A DNA stretch of 64,000 nt from Lachnospiraceae bacterium (GCA_017522685.1 JAFWYN010000026.1:62001-126000); one strand, 5' to 3'; numbered from the stretch's first letter, positions 24,964 through 33,335 are shown. Notes: generated from the letters alone by a model not told the origin. A program made the numbers and translations.

Positions 24964-25860
24964 ATGAGGAAGAAAATTGTTAGTGTTGCCATCGTTTTAC
25001 TTTTTACCTGTTTGGTGGTATATGAAGGTGCAAAAGCACCGGTAAGTGATGATAAAGAGCTGCCTAATTTGGAAACTGTACTGAAAGAAGCAAAAGAGGA
25101 TGGGTACACAGTAAGGAAGTCTACCAGGTATGATGCCGATGATACTGCAAAAGATATACATATTGTTCTGTATTCCGAAGAACAAGAAGTCAAATCTTTC
25201 AGTTTTGATGTAATGGGCAATCAAACCGGTTATGGCCTAATCAAACGTGATTCCGGTGGGCGTATAATACTGGATATAGGGTACAATAGAGATAATCAGG
25301 TTTCGCGTAAGAGGACTTATGAATATGTAGGTAATAATGTGATAACCGAGCATAGTTACCATTATGATTATAGAGGCTATTATGATGATTCCGGGGAATA
25401 TCACACGAAGTGTTGGGGAATATATCATGAGATTTATAGCTATGAATATGATGACCAGGGGCGTAAAAGTTTCATGTGGACTGGGATCGGAGAAGATACA
25501 ACAGCTGATGTAGATCCCGGATTTTATACATCGTATTTTTTTTATGATGAAGAGGGAAGGCTAATCCGAGAAGAATTTGGTGAGTTTGGTGAAGCTTATA
25601 TTGCTTATGTGTATGACGGTCCGCTATTGTTAAAAGAAGAGGTATATTGGGTTGCCGATGGAGCGAATTATTGTGCCAGTGTAACCGAATATGAGTATGA
25701 TGAAGAAGGAAGAATGCTAAAATGGGCAGAGTATGAAGAGGATTATTATAGTGGCGGAGCGGAATATGAGTATGATGAAAAAGGAAGAATGCTAAAATAT
25801 ACACAATTTAAAGGTGATCATAAACTTTTGCAATATTGGACGTATGAGTATTTTGATTGA
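24964..25860 (+). CDS. Secreted protein with YD/RHS-like repeats
   Basis: Exported protein of 298 residues. An N-terminal signal segment (MRKKIVSVAIVLLFTCLVVYEGAKA) is followed by a domain of about 90 residues and then a series of Tyr/Asp/Gly-rich beta-hairpin repeats of the form YEYDEEGRMLKWAEY, with at least six variants between about 110 and 295. Such repeats are related to RHS/YD repeats and occur in small secreted Firmicutes proteins of unknown role. ATG 24964 is preceded by AGGAAAAGGGG; the in-frame ATG 24949 lies within the ribosome-site region. AT-richer than its neighbours. Confidence 0.72.
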   Translation: MRKKIVSVAIVLLFTCLVVYEGAKAPVSDDKELPNLETVLKEAKEDGYTVRKSTRYDADDTAKDIHIVLYSEEQEVKSFSFDVMGNQTGYGLIKRDSGGRIILDIGYNRDNQVSRKRTYEYVGNNVITEHSYHYDYRGYYDDSGEYHTKCWGIYHEIYSYEYDDQGRKSFMWTGIGEDTTADVDPGFYTSYFFYDEEGRLIREEFGEFGEAYIAYVYDGPLLLKEEVYWVADGANYCASVTEYEYDEEGRMLKWAEYEEDYYSGGAEYEYDEKGRMLKYTQFKGDHKLLQYWTYEYFD

Positions 25861-25929
25861 AACCGGTAGTCAATGATGCTGAACAGATACGTTGTGGAAA
25901 GCAACTAATCAGAAATAGGAGGAACTAAA

Positions 25930-26133
25930 ATGGCAACATATAAAGAACTTTACCTTGCAGGAGAGATTGAATTTGAAGAAATAGACAAATATTCCTACCA
26001 ATGGGGAATGAGTGATGATGAACGAACACTGGCCCAATATCTGGGCCTGAATGCCGAGGAAGAGGATGCATGGGTTAGTATAAGCGAGGATGCGTTGAAG
26101 GAGCTTTTGGATAAGCAGAGGAAGAGACGTTAG
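25930..26133 (+). CDS. Small acidic conserved-type protein, function unknown
   Basis: A 67-residue, strongly acidic protein with AGGAGG at good spacing before ATG 25930, so it is very likely translated. It has three helical parts: KELYLAGEIEFEEID, DDERTLAQYLGLNAEEED, and a C-terminal SEDALKELLDKQRKRR. I recognise the general type from clostridial genomes but no function. The small XRE gene follows after 50 bases in the same direction, so the two may be cotranscribed. Confidence 0.7.
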   Translation: MATYKELYLAGEIEFEEIDKYSYQWGMSDDERTLAQYLGLNAEEEDAWVSISEDALKELLDKQRKRR

Positions 26134-26183
26134 GTGCGAGTAATTATTAGAGAGTTTATAATGGTTATATAAGAGAGAGTATT

Positions 26184-26453
26184 ATGAATTTAACAGCATT
26201 CGGAAATTGTATGAAACGCAATCGCGAGAAACATAACATTACTTTAGACGATTTGGCACAGCGAACCGGTCTTTGCAAGGAGCTTTTACAAGCATTTGAA
26301 GACGGTACACAAAAACCGAAGGCTTCCGAACTAAAGAAAATTTCTCGGGAGATAAATGTTCCCCTATTAATATTAAAACGCGGCGGCGGAACGGTTGGTT
26401 TTAGAGGTATAGGCAAAGACGGAAAGCCTGTATGTGACTGGAGAGAATATTAA
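26184..26453 (+). CDS. Small XRE-family helix-turn-helix protein
   Basis: Putative DNA-binding protein of 89 residues. Residues about 5-60 form a Cro/CI-type domain (MKRNREKHNITLDDLAQRTG then LLQAFEDGTQKPKASELKKI); the tail GFRGIGKDGKPVCDWREY is unassigned. AGAGAGAG precedes the ATG. It follows the small acidic gene by 50 bases; whether the pair acts as an antitoxin-like unit cannot be told, because the acidic partner has no toxin motif. Confidence 0.72.
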   Translation: MNLTAFGNCMKRNREKHNITLDDLAQRTGLCKELLQAFEDGTQKPKASELKKISREINVPLLILKRGGGTVGFRGIGKDGKPVCDWREY

Positions 26454-26507
26454 CAAAGTATCTATACACAATTTTCCCTTTAGAGGCCCTTACAGGAGGA
26501 AACTTTG

Positions 26508-27494
26508 ATGAAGAAAGTTATGAACAATTATTCAAGTAAAAACGATATCAATATAAAACAGATTGTAGCCTATAAAAATAACAAACTCGAAATGGAAGAG
26601 TATAGAGATGGTTTTAAAAAAGACGATACAATGAATGTGATGAGTGTAACAAAATCAGTAACATCATTGCTGATAGGGATTGCCATGGACCAGGGCTTGA
26701 TAAAAAGTGTAGACGACTTTGTGATGGACTATTACAAGGAAACTTACACTCCTAAAAGAGGAGAGCAAACCATATATGATGTTACAATCAAGCATTTGCT
26801 TACCATGACAGCACCTTATAAAGGAAAGAGCGAACCTTGGACAAAGGTTTGCACATCGGAAGATTGGACACTGACCACATTGGATGTTTTGGGCGGTCGA
26901 AACGGTATTACGAATGAATTCAGATATCACACTCTTGGTGTTCAAATTCTTTTGGGAATGATCAGAATTACAAGTGGTATGAATGTGCTTGACTTTGCCA
27001 ACGAATATCTATTTAAGCCTTTAGGAATTGCACCAAGAAGCAATGCAGGTTGCGAGAGCAAAGAAGACCAGTTTACGTATTTAATGAACAAAAACGACCA
27101 CGGAAAGGTTTGGTTTTTGGACCCCACAGGTATGCCAACCGCAGGTTGGGGATTGTCTCTTTCTGCTTTTGAAATGGCACAGATAGGATTGATGGTTCTT
27201 AATAAGGGGATATATCATAATAACCGTATCGTAAGTGAGAATTGGATCGAAATGATGACAAAATCCTACATATCTACCGATGAGAAATTTGGAAATCAGG
27301 ATTATGGGTTTTTGTGGTGGCTTCCTCACAGAACAAGCGAGGTAATTGCTGCTATTGGGGATGGTGGTAATATAATATACATTAACAGGGAAAATAAAAT
27401 TGTAGTGGCCATCACTGCACATTTTAAGCCCATGGTTTTTGACAGAGTAGAATACATTGAAAAAAATATTGTGGAAGCATTGATGGACAAATAA
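26508..27494 (+). CDS. Serine hydrolase, beta-lactamase/PBP-like fold
   Basis: 328-residue serine hydrolase of the beta-lactamase fold, with no signal peptide. The SxxK motif is S46-V-T-K49 (VMSVTKSVTSLLIG), followed by YDVTIKHLLTMTAPY, the Tyr motif in FRYHTLGVQILLGMI, and the conserved GWGLSLSAFEMAQIGLMVLN and YGFLWWL stretches seen in 6-aminohexanoate-dimer-hydrolase-like and EstB-like enzymes. ATG 26508 has AGGAGGA at 26494-26500; TTG 26505 is adjacent but closer. It is AT-richer than the serine hydrolase at 23749 and only remotely similar. Confidence 0.86.
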   Translation: MKKVMNNYSSKNDINIKQIVAYKNNKLEMEEYRDGFKKDDTMNVMSVTKSVTSLLIGIAMDQGLIKSVDDFVMDYYKETYTPKRGEQTIYDVTIKHLLTMTAPYKGKSEPWTKVCTSEDWTLTTLDVLGGRNGITNEFRYHTLGVQILLGMIRITSGMNVLDFANEYLFKPLGIAPRSNAGCESKEDQFTYLMNKNDHGKVWFLDPTGMPTAGWGLSLSAFEMAQIGLMVLNKGIYHNNRIVSENWIEMMTKSYISTDEKFGNQDYGFLWWLPHRTSEVIAAIGDGGNIIYINRENKIVVAITAHFKPMVFDRVEYIEKNIVEALMDK

Positions 27495-27530
27495 TTTTCA
27501 ATGTTACTGAAATTTTTCATACCGACAGAC

Positions 27531-27559
27531 TTGACAAATAAGGTCGAATGCGTTAGACT
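27531..27559 (+). promoter_or_regulatory. Promoter of the BlaI-M56 pair
   Basis: Perfect TTGACA (27531-27536), 17-base spacer, TAGACT (27554-27559). The long inverted repeat at 27542-27589 overlaps its -10 and start site. Confidence 0.6.
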
Positions 27560-27594
27560 AAAGCAAAAGAAGGTTTAATGCATTCGACCTTTTG
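27542..27594. repeat. 18-base imperfect inverted repeat, possible operator or terminator
   Basis: GGTCGAATGCGTTAGACT (27542-27559) and the complement ending in AATGCATTCGACC (27577-27589) pair at nearly all positions, the outer ten perfectly, around a short loop, followed by TTTTGC. The dyad covers the -10 and start of the promoter at 27531, so it may be the operator for the BlaI-like repressor; as RNA it could also end the upstream serine hydrolase transcript. Confidence 0.55.
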
Positions 27595-27632
27595 CGCTAT
27601 GAAATGACTTATGGAAAGAAGAGGTATGGTTT

Positions 27633-27992
27633 ATGGAAACACCTAAGGTATTTGAAAGTGAGTATCGTTTTTGTTTGATTTTGTGGGAGCACGAGCCGGT
27701 GAAGAGTACGGAGCTGGTGAAGCTTTGTCAGGAGGAGCTGGGCTGGAAAAAGGCCACCACTTATACGGTGATTAAGCGCCTTGCGGAGCGAGGCGTGCTG
27801 AAAAGCGAGGATGCGGTTGTGACTTCTTTGGTCACCAAAGAGCAGGTGCAGGCGGCGGAAATCGATGAGCTGGTGGAGAAGACCTTTGAGGGTTCCCTGC
27901 CGGCCTTTATAGCAGCCTTCAGCAAACATAAGAAGCTGTCTGCAAAAGAGGTGGAGGAGCTACGTAATCTGATAGATTCCTTTGAGGAATAG
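27633..27992 (+). CDS. BlaI/MecI/CopY family repressor
   Basis: Winged-helix repressor, 119 residues, with the family pattern SEYRFCLILWEHEPVKSTELVKL and WKKATTYTVIKRLAERGVLK, and a C-terminal dimerisation helix region (LSAKEVEELRNLIDSFEE). In known systems the repressor is cleaved by the partner BlaR1/MecR1 membrane peptidase. The partner is encoded 15 bases downstream, so this is a regulatory pair. It is preceded by the promoter and dyad at 27531-27589. Target genes beyond itself are unknown; a serine hydrolase lies directly upstream. Confidence 0.92.
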   Translation: METPKVFESEYRFCLILWEHEPVKSTELVKLCQEELGWKKATTYTVIKRLAERGVLKSEDAVVTSLVTKEQVQAAEIDELVEKTFEGSLPAFIAAFSKHKKLSAKEVEELRNLIDSFEE

Positions 27993-28007
27993 GGAAAGGA
28001 GGCAAGC

Positions 28008-30230
28008 ATGGAAGGATTTTTTCTGCAAGTTTTAGACAGAAGCGTGACTGTCTGCTGGTTAATATTGGCAGTGGTTTGTGTTAGACTTATGCTAAAGAAA
28101 GCACCAAAATGGATTCGCGGGATTCTGTGGGGGATGGTGGCTTTGCGTCTGGTGTTGCCCTTTTCCTTGGAAAGTGTATTCAGCCTGTTACCGGAGGAGA
28201 CTCCTGTGGAGTACGTAAGGATGGAAGAGGTAAGACAGTCAGCTGCATCCGTGATACAGGAACTGAATCCGGGCAATGAACTCATGGTGGTGACTCCTAC
28301 CGGTGGTGCAGATGCCGGTGTGGTACAGAAGGATGCAATCGTGACCGGCGGAGTCAACATATTAAGTATAGTGACCATTCTTTGGTTAGCCGGTGTAATC
28401 CTAATGGTTTTGTATTGCATACTATCCTATGGCAAGCTGCGCAGGCGGGTGGCAGAGGCGGTCATTTACAGAAAGGAAAAGCCCTGCATTTATGAAAGTG
28501 AAAAGGTGGATTCCCCCTTTGTACTGGGCCTGATAAAGCCATGTATTTATCTGCCTCATGGGATGAACGAAGAGGATAGGCAGTGCGTAATTGCCCATGA
28601 AGAGGCACATATTTCCAGAGGGGATCATTTCATAAAACCCATTGGATTTTTAATTTTGGCGGTATATTGGTTTCATCCTTTGGTCTGGCTGGCATATATA
28701 TTGCTTTGTCGGGATATTGAGCTGGCCTGCGATGAAAAGGTCATAGCAAGCATGACCGGAGCTGATAAAAAGGTTTATACCAAGGCGTTGTTGGAATGCA
28801 GCAAGCCTCAGCGTATGATATCCGCATGTCCCCTGGCATTTGGAGAGGTAGGAGTGAAAAAGCGTATTATGAATGTTTTGAACTATAAGAAGCCTGCATT
28901 TTGGATTATCCTTTTATCCATACTGGCTTGTGTAATCGTGGGTGTGTGCTTTCTGACAGATCCCAAGGACAAAACGGAAACAGACTTAGAAACAGAGTCT
29001 GTAGACTCCCAGAGTCAACAGGTAAGTATGATTCCTTTGGAGGAAAAGAATCCGGAAGCAGCGAGCACTGAGAACGAAAATAGAGATGTGGAAAAGTCGA
29101 CCAATGTATTGACCACACCACCTACCATGTATCTTCAGAATGTACTTTCCGGCTATTGGAATGAGTTCCCGGTTGATAGTAATACTTATGGTTGGAGCCA
29201 TTTGACAGACGAAGGACAGGTATTGTGTGTGGACGCGGCGGCAAAACATGGAATCAGCGGTGAGGTGAAAGGAAAAGAATGGTTGCAGGTTCATGTATAC
29301 AGTAGGCATGATGCCTGGTATTCGGCAACATTTGAGGTGAATCCGGACAGTATGAGTATACGGGAGTATGATTTGTTGGATTTGGGAGATATGAATCCTG
29401 AGCTTCTGTCAGAAGCGGATGCAGACTTGGGACTATTGGAACTGAAACCCCGCCGTATCTATGAAGTAACAGCCAATTGGTCAGAGGATGGATTTGAGGA
29501 ACGCGGCTTCAGCGGTACGGCAACTTATGTGTTTGCCACAGACAACTATGCCATAAGCGGTACGGAGCTGCAGGGCGAGAAGCAACCGGTACTGATTGAA
29601 GCATATATCAAAGATGCCATGGTGGATACCAAAGATAGGATTTGTATCCATTCTGAAACGGAAGGATTTCCGGGGGCATTTATGGTGATTGTGCCGGAAA
29701 GTGTATATGATAAAAGAAAATTGGAACGGAATGCCGGCAGGTTGATAATTGCTATGAAAGATACAGGAGAAATGCAGAGTAACATGCATGTATACGAAGC
29801 TACTTATTTGCAACAGATAGATAAAAATTCAGAGGGTTCGAATTTGCCTTCAGTAAGGGAACGTTGGACTGAGGAAGTGAATACCTTTGATGGTGCAGAG
29901 TTACTGTTTGAGAAGTACACTAATATCAGCGGCGATTTAGAATTTGTAAATCAATCGGATAGAGATTTGCAATATGGTGAATGGTTTGATATTCAGCGTA
30001 GAGTAAATGGTGAATGGTACAGTCTCTCCTATGTCATTGAAGATCTGGCATTTCACCAGGTGGCGTATTTGCTGCCAAAGGGAGAAACTTCCGTCAACAA
30101 TGTTAATTGGGTTTGGATGTATGGTGAATTACCACCCGGAAACTACAGAATTGTGACAGAGGTGATGGATTATAGGGCACCGGGAGATTTTGATAAATAT
30201 TACTTGGCAGAAGAGTTTGAAATAAAGTAA
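28008..30230 (+). CDS. BlaR1/MecR1-like M56 membrane metallopeptidase with non-penicillin-binding sensor part
   Basis: Integral membrane zinc peptidase and likely sensor, 740 residues. N-terminal helices (VTVCWLILAVVCVRLML; ILSIVTILWLAGVILMVLYCIL) precede the zinc site HEEAH (197-201) with a downstream ELACDEKVIA glutamate; a final helix (AFWIILLSILACVIVGVCFL, about 297-316) exposes a C-terminal part of about 420 residues. Unlike BlaR1 of Staphylococcus, I see no SxxK penicillin-binding sensor motif there. The last ~110 residues (AELLFEKYTNISGDLEFVNQ... ELPPGNYRIVTEV) resemble a bacterial Ig-like domain of the Big_14 type. The signal is therefore probably not a beta-lactam bound covalently. 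Confidence 0.88.
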   Translation: MEGFFLQVLDRSVTVCWLILAVVCVRLMLKKAPKWIRGILWGMVALRLVLPFSLESVFSLLPEETPVEYVRMEEVRQSAASVIQELNPGNELMVVTPTGGADAGVVQKDAIVTGGVNILSIVTILWLAGVILMVLYCILSYGKLRRRVAEAVIYRKEKPCIYESEKVDSPFVLGLIKPCIYLPHGMNEEDRQCVIAHEEAHISRGDHFIKPIGFLILAVYWFHPLVWLAYILLCRDIELACDEKVIASMTGADKKVYTKALLECSKPQRMISACPLAFGEVGVKKRIMNVLNYKKPAFWIILLSILACVIVGVCFLTDPKDKTETDLETESVDSQSQQVSMIPLEEKNPEAASTENENRDVEKSTNVLTTPPTMYLQNVLSGYWNEFPVDSNTYGWSHLTDEGQVLCVDAAAKHGISGEVKGKEWLQVHVYSRHDAWYSATFEVNPDSMSIREYDLLDLGDMNPELLSEADADLGLLELKPRRIYEVTANWSEDGFEERGFSGTATYVFATDNYAISGTELQGEKQPVLIEAYIKDAMVDTKDRICIHSETEGFPGAFMVIVPESVYDKRKLERNAGRLIIAMKDTGEMQSNMHVYEATYLQQIDKNSEGSNLPSVRERWTEEVNTFDGAELLFEKYTNISGDLEFVNQSDRDLQYGEWFDIQRRVNGEWYSLSYVIEDLAFHQVAYLLPKGETSVNNVNWVWMYGELPPGNYRIVTEVMDYRAPGDFDKYYLAEEFEIK

Positions 30231-30250
30231 TCAGCGAAATAAAATAGGAA

Positions 30251-30292
30251 GTCGGCGATAGCCCGTATAAGGTTATCGCCGATTCTTTTTTT
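30251..30292. terminator. Terminator after the M56 gene
   Basis: GTCGGCGATAGCC (30251-30263) and GGTTATCGCCGAT (30271-30283) form a near-perfect stem followed by TTCTTTTTTT on the plus strand. It lies between convergent genes. Confidence 0.85.
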
Positions 30293-30303
30293 CATGTATT
30301 ATT

Positions 30304-30852
30304 TTACCCCAACTGCTTCCCGGCTTCATAAGCCCTATCCGGCAATTCCTGAGGAATCGTGAAGTCCGGTGCTACATCTCCGTAAATCAGCAGGTTCTCT
30401 ATAAGTTCCCAGCCACAAAGTTTAAAAAAGGAGTGGGTGGATTCTATGGCACCTGTAAACAAGCTATCGTCAGGATTGGCCTGGGCAAAGACCGTGACCA
30501 CCTTCTTGCCCGGAAAGCGGGGCTGAAATTTATCCCCTACCATAGGGTACAAACGATCCAAAAGTATTTTTCCCTGACCACTGACCGCCCCGAAGTAGAT
30601 AGGGAATCCGGCTACGATACCCGTGGCAGTTTTGATATCTTCGTACATGGGCTGAAGAAGGTCCATGGTGGCACAGCCCTCAATGTTTCTGCAGGCAAAG
30701 CAACCCTGGCAGCCCTTTACACCCTCTGCATTTAAATCATAGGTTACAATCTCGGCACCGGCCGATTTGGCACCTTCTAAAACCTGTTCCATCAATTTGG
30801 CAGTGTAGCCATCTTTGCGGGGACTACAATAAAAAGCGATAACCTTACTCAT
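30304..30852 (-). CDS. Flavodoxin-like FMN protein / NAD(P)H-dependent oxidoreductase
   Basis: Flavodoxin-fold protein of 182 residues. It begins KVIAFYCSPRKDGYTAKLM, the FMN-phosphate loop of the NADPH-dependent FMN reductase family, and has a Cys-rich GCQGCFACRNIEGC and the GFPIYFGAVSGQGKILLDR segment typical of iron-sulfur-flavoprotein-like members. ATG is at 30852 with GGGAGG upstream; the frame stays open for 40 more codons without a ribosome site and that extension is rejected. A minus-strand promoter at 30893-30921 and a small dyad separate it from the divergent XRE gene. Confidence 0.87.
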   Translation of the reverse strand: MSKVIAFYCSPRKDGYTAKLMEQVLEGAKSAGAEIVTYDLNAEGVKGCQGCFACRNIEGCATMDLLQPMYEDIKTATGIVAGFPIYFGAVSGQGKILLDRLYPMVGDKFQPRFPGKKVVTVFAQANPDDSLFTGAIESTHSFFKLCGWELIENLLIYGDVAPDFTIPQELPDRAYEAGKQLG

Positions 30853-30892
30853 GAAAATTCCTCCCGTTACATTGAAATTTATACACAGATTT

Positions 30893-30921
30893 AGTATACT
30901 ACACTGGAAACGCACTGTAAA
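30893..30921 (-). promoter_or_regulatory. Promoter of the flavodoxin-like gene
   Basis: On the minus strand TTTACA (30921-30916), 17 bases, TATACT (30898-30893). Confidence 0.6.
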
Positions 30922-30937
30922 TCGGTGTGTTACCGAT
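30921..30937. promoter_or_regulatory. Dyad operator candidate
   Basis: ATCGGT-GTGTT-ACCGAT abuts the -35 element of the flavodoxin-like gene in the divergent spacer shared with the XRE regulator, so it is a candidate binding site for that regulator. Confidence 0.4.
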
Positions 30938-31036
30938 ACGGAAACATAAAAAACACAGGTGGTGCTTTCCAAGTTGGGGTGTGAATGCTACCATGAGGTT
31001 GCTGCAGCAGTACACAAATGGAAAGGAAAAAAGATT

Positions 31037-31849
31037 ATGGCAGAATTTGGAGAAAATTTAAAAAGAGTAAGAGAGGAAAAGGGGATTACCCAACAGACCT
31101 TGGCGGATCAGTTGTACGTGACCAGACAGACGGTTTCAAGGTGGGAGGGCGGTTCCCGATATCCGGATTTGATGACAGCCAAGAAAATGGCACAGTATTT
31201 GGAGGTGTCATTGGATGATTTATTATCCGATGATGATATGAAGCTTTATGTACAGAAGAGTGCTATTCTGGAGAACCCGGTGGCAAAGCGGTTGCAGACC
31301 ATTATATTAACCCTGGCGTTTATGTGTTCATTAGTGGTAAGTATTACCTATTTGAGTGATTATTTTATACGAGATGGATTCATACGTACTTATAGTGAGA
31401 CTTATAAAAGCTTGTTTCTGACAGTGGTTTTAGGCTTTGGGGTATATGCTGCACTGTTTGATAAGTTCACAAAAAAGCTCACCATGATTATCACTATTCT
31501 GTATTTTGGTATGGCGATTGTGACAGGAATATGGGCCCTTTTTAAACCTGCTACACCCTGGTGGCTGGTGGCGGCCATTTTGTTAAATGTGGTACTTTTG
31601 TTTGTATGTGTGCGTTTCTTTGGCAGTAATAAGGTGCTCAGCCCCATACCGGTGTATGCTTTGACAGCCGTATACGGATTGATTGGTGTGGTAGGCTTCT
31701 TTGCAGGATTTGCGGCAGAGATTCCGGGAGAAATATACAGAGATGTATTTAAGTTAAACTTGTTTGCTTTGTTGCAAAATCTTTTGATTCTGGGCTTATT
31801 GTCAGTGATGGCACAAGCTTTAAACCGGAAGAGAAGATTGAGCATGTAA
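31037..31849 (+). CDS. XRE family regulator with membrane domain
   Basis: Helix-turn-helix protein of 270 residues. Residues 5-65 are a Cro/CI domain (LKRVREEKGITQQTLADQLY then QTVSRWEGGSRYPDL), followed by five or more hydrophobic segments (LAFMCSLVVSITYLSDYF, LFLTVVLGFGVYAALF, IITILYFGMAIVTGIWALF and others). Membrane-tethered XRE regulators of this layout are common in Firmicutes and are thought to read a membrane signal. ATG 31037 is preceded by AAAGGAAA; an in-frame ATG far upstream at 30959 has no ribosome site. It is divergent from the flavodoxin-like gene. Confidence 0.87.
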   Translation: MAEFGENLKRVREEKGITQQTLADQLYVTRQTVSRWEGGSRYPDLMTAKKMAQYLEVSLDDLLSDDDMKLYVQKSAILENPVAKRLQTIILTLAFMCSLVVSITYLSDYFIRDGFIRTYSETYKSLFLTVVLGFGVYAALFDKFTKKLTMIITILYFGMAIVTGIWALFKPATPWWLVAAILLNVVLLFVCVRFFGSNKVLSPIPVYALTAVYGLIGVVGFFAGFAAEIPGEIYRDVFKLNLFALLQNLLILGLLSVMAQALNRKRRLSM

Positions 31850-31998
31850 AGAATCTATAATAAATTGTGAAAATTTTATATATTTCATCAGAAACAGTGG
31901 CAAAAATTTTCAATTTATGGGATAATGGAAAAGGTTCTTGAGTTAGAACGAATACAGATGCCTTTTATGAATGGGACATCAAAGACAGGAGAAGGAAA

Positions 31999-33288
31999 AT
32001 GGGTTTATTTGATAAGTTGAAAAAGAAAAAAGCAGTGACAGAGGAAGCTGTCAGTGATTTGGTGAATAGTGTTTCTGAAGAAGAGGTTACCGGGGATGAA
32101 GCTGTAGAAGCGGCGGAAGTTGCAGAAACGACAGCGGCTGTTGAGGCAGAAGAAGTAACACCGGTACAGGAAGACGAGGACGGGGAAAGACGTTTTACCA
32201 TATTGGTAGAGCAGGCATTCCAGATGGAGGGCGATGAAGGCGTTCTGGCAGTGGGTGAACTGTTTGGTAAGATGAAGCAGGGAGACCGTATTTATGTGCT
32301 GTTCCCGAATAATCGTATGGTGATTACTACCGTAGAAGATATGGAAGTAGGACCCGGACGAGTGGCTACGGAAGCAGAAAATGAGAAGGTGGCTGTAAGA
32401 CTTGCAGATATTAAGAGAAAAGAGCAGGTGCCTCAGTATACTGTTATCAGCAATTATGCACCCAATCCGGATACCAAAGAAGGAAAGGAACTGGAGAATC
32501 CTTTGCTTTGCGGCATGGCTATGGAGTATCCCAAGCGTGGTCAAGACCCGGCATATAATAATTTCCTGATTTATCTGCTTTGTCATACCAGATATGTGGT
32601 ACCTGCCAGTTTCAATCCGGTACCGGAATCAGAAGGTGCAGCACAGCAGGTTAGATTCCCGACCCTGCCTCACATGCATGATCCCAACAAACAGATTTTG
32701 CCGGTATTTACGGACTGGAAGGCCTTGAGCAGATGGGAAGGTCTGTTCAATGAAGAGCATCCGGAGCAGTCCGTTGTGATGGATTTCCGTGAGGCGGTAG
32801 CTGTTTGCAAGGGCAATGGTTTTGTTATCAATCCTTTTGGTCCCATGACTATCATGGTAAGTGATGAGAATATTAAGCAGATTGTGAATCTGGATAGCTT
32901 TAAGAAGGAGTTTGGTTTGGATAAGCTTCAAAAAGAAGCGGCATCGAAAGCATCCCAGCCCGCACAGGGCCCGGGTATGATTCTGGGTGTGCCTAAAGCG
33001 GACAATCCTGAAGTAAAGGCGGTTACTAACGCAATTGTGGCTTATGCGAAGCAGGATGCCACCATAAAGAGAGTTGACCTTTTGTTAAGGTCCGATATGC
33101 AGCAGAAGAAAACCTTTGTATGTATCGTGGACTGTCCTCAGGACCAGACTGCAAGAATCGGAGAAGGTATCTTGAAAGCAACCGCATATCAGAGAAAGGA
33201 AGTTCAGAACATAGAATTCTTCCTCCTTGGTTCTGCCAAGTTTGTAGATGATATGGTTTCTGAAGAGTCCGTGATTTATCGGAAATAG
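31999..33288 (+). CDS. SseB-family protein with an N-terminal translation-factor-like barrel
   Basis: 429-residue cytoplasmic protein. Residues 1-65 are charged and acidic. Residues about 66-135 (FTILVEQAFQMEGDEGVLAVGEL...MKQGDRIYVL) resemble the beta-barrel of EF-Tu domain 2. Residues about 185-310 carry the SseB N-terminal domain (NNFLIYLLCHTRYVVPASF, LPVFTDWKALSRW), and about 335-429 the SseB C-terminal-like domain. SseB is linked to serine sensitivity in E. coli, but its biochemical role is unknown. AGGAGAAGGAAA precedes ATG 31999. A terminator follows at 33302, so it is expressed alone. Confidence 0.85.
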   Translation: MGLFDKLKKKKAVTEEAVSDLVNSVSEEEVTGDEAVEAAEVAETTAAVEAEEVTPVQEDEDGERRFTILVEQAFQMEGDEGVLAVGELFGKMKQGDRIYVLFPNNRMVITTVEDMEVGPGRVATEAENEKVAVRLADIKRKEQVPQYTVISNYAPNPDTKEGKELENPLLCGMAMEYPKRGQDPAYNNFLIYLLCHTRYVVPASFNPVPESEGAAQQVRFPTLPHMHDPNKQILPVFTDWKALSRWEGLFNEEHPEQSVVMDFREAVAVCKGNGFVINPFGPMTIMVSDENIKQIVNLDSFKKEFGLDKLQKEAASKASQPAQGPGMILGVPKADNPEVKAVTNAIVAYAKQDATIKRVDLLLRSDMQQKKTFVCIVDCPQDQTARIGEGILKATAYQRKEVQNIEFFLLGSAKFVDDMVSEESVIYRK

Positions 33289-33301
33289 TGAAACATAGAA
33301 G

Positions 33302-33335
33302 GTTGTAGCGTTAGGAAATAATGCTACAACTTTTT
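33302..33335 (+). terminator. Terminator after the SseB-family gene
   Basis: GTTGTAGC (33302-33309) and GCTACAAC (33323-33330) form a perfect 8-bp stem followed by TTTTT. Confidence 0.82.

Noticed and set aside
23749..27494. The two SxxK hydrolases as beta-lactamases under BlaI-BlaR1 control
   Set aside because: Neither has a signal peptide or a clear KTG box, they lack a shared promoter with the BlaI gene, and the sensor lacks a penicillin-binding motif.
27761..28420. 219-codon minus-strand frame across the BlaI/M56 junction
   Set aside because: It is antisense to two recognisable genes and has no ribosome site or family features.
30853..30972. 40-codon N-terminal extension of the flavodoxin-like protein
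   Set aside because: No ribosome site precedes it, it overlaps the promoter and dyad, and the family starts at the ATG at 30852.
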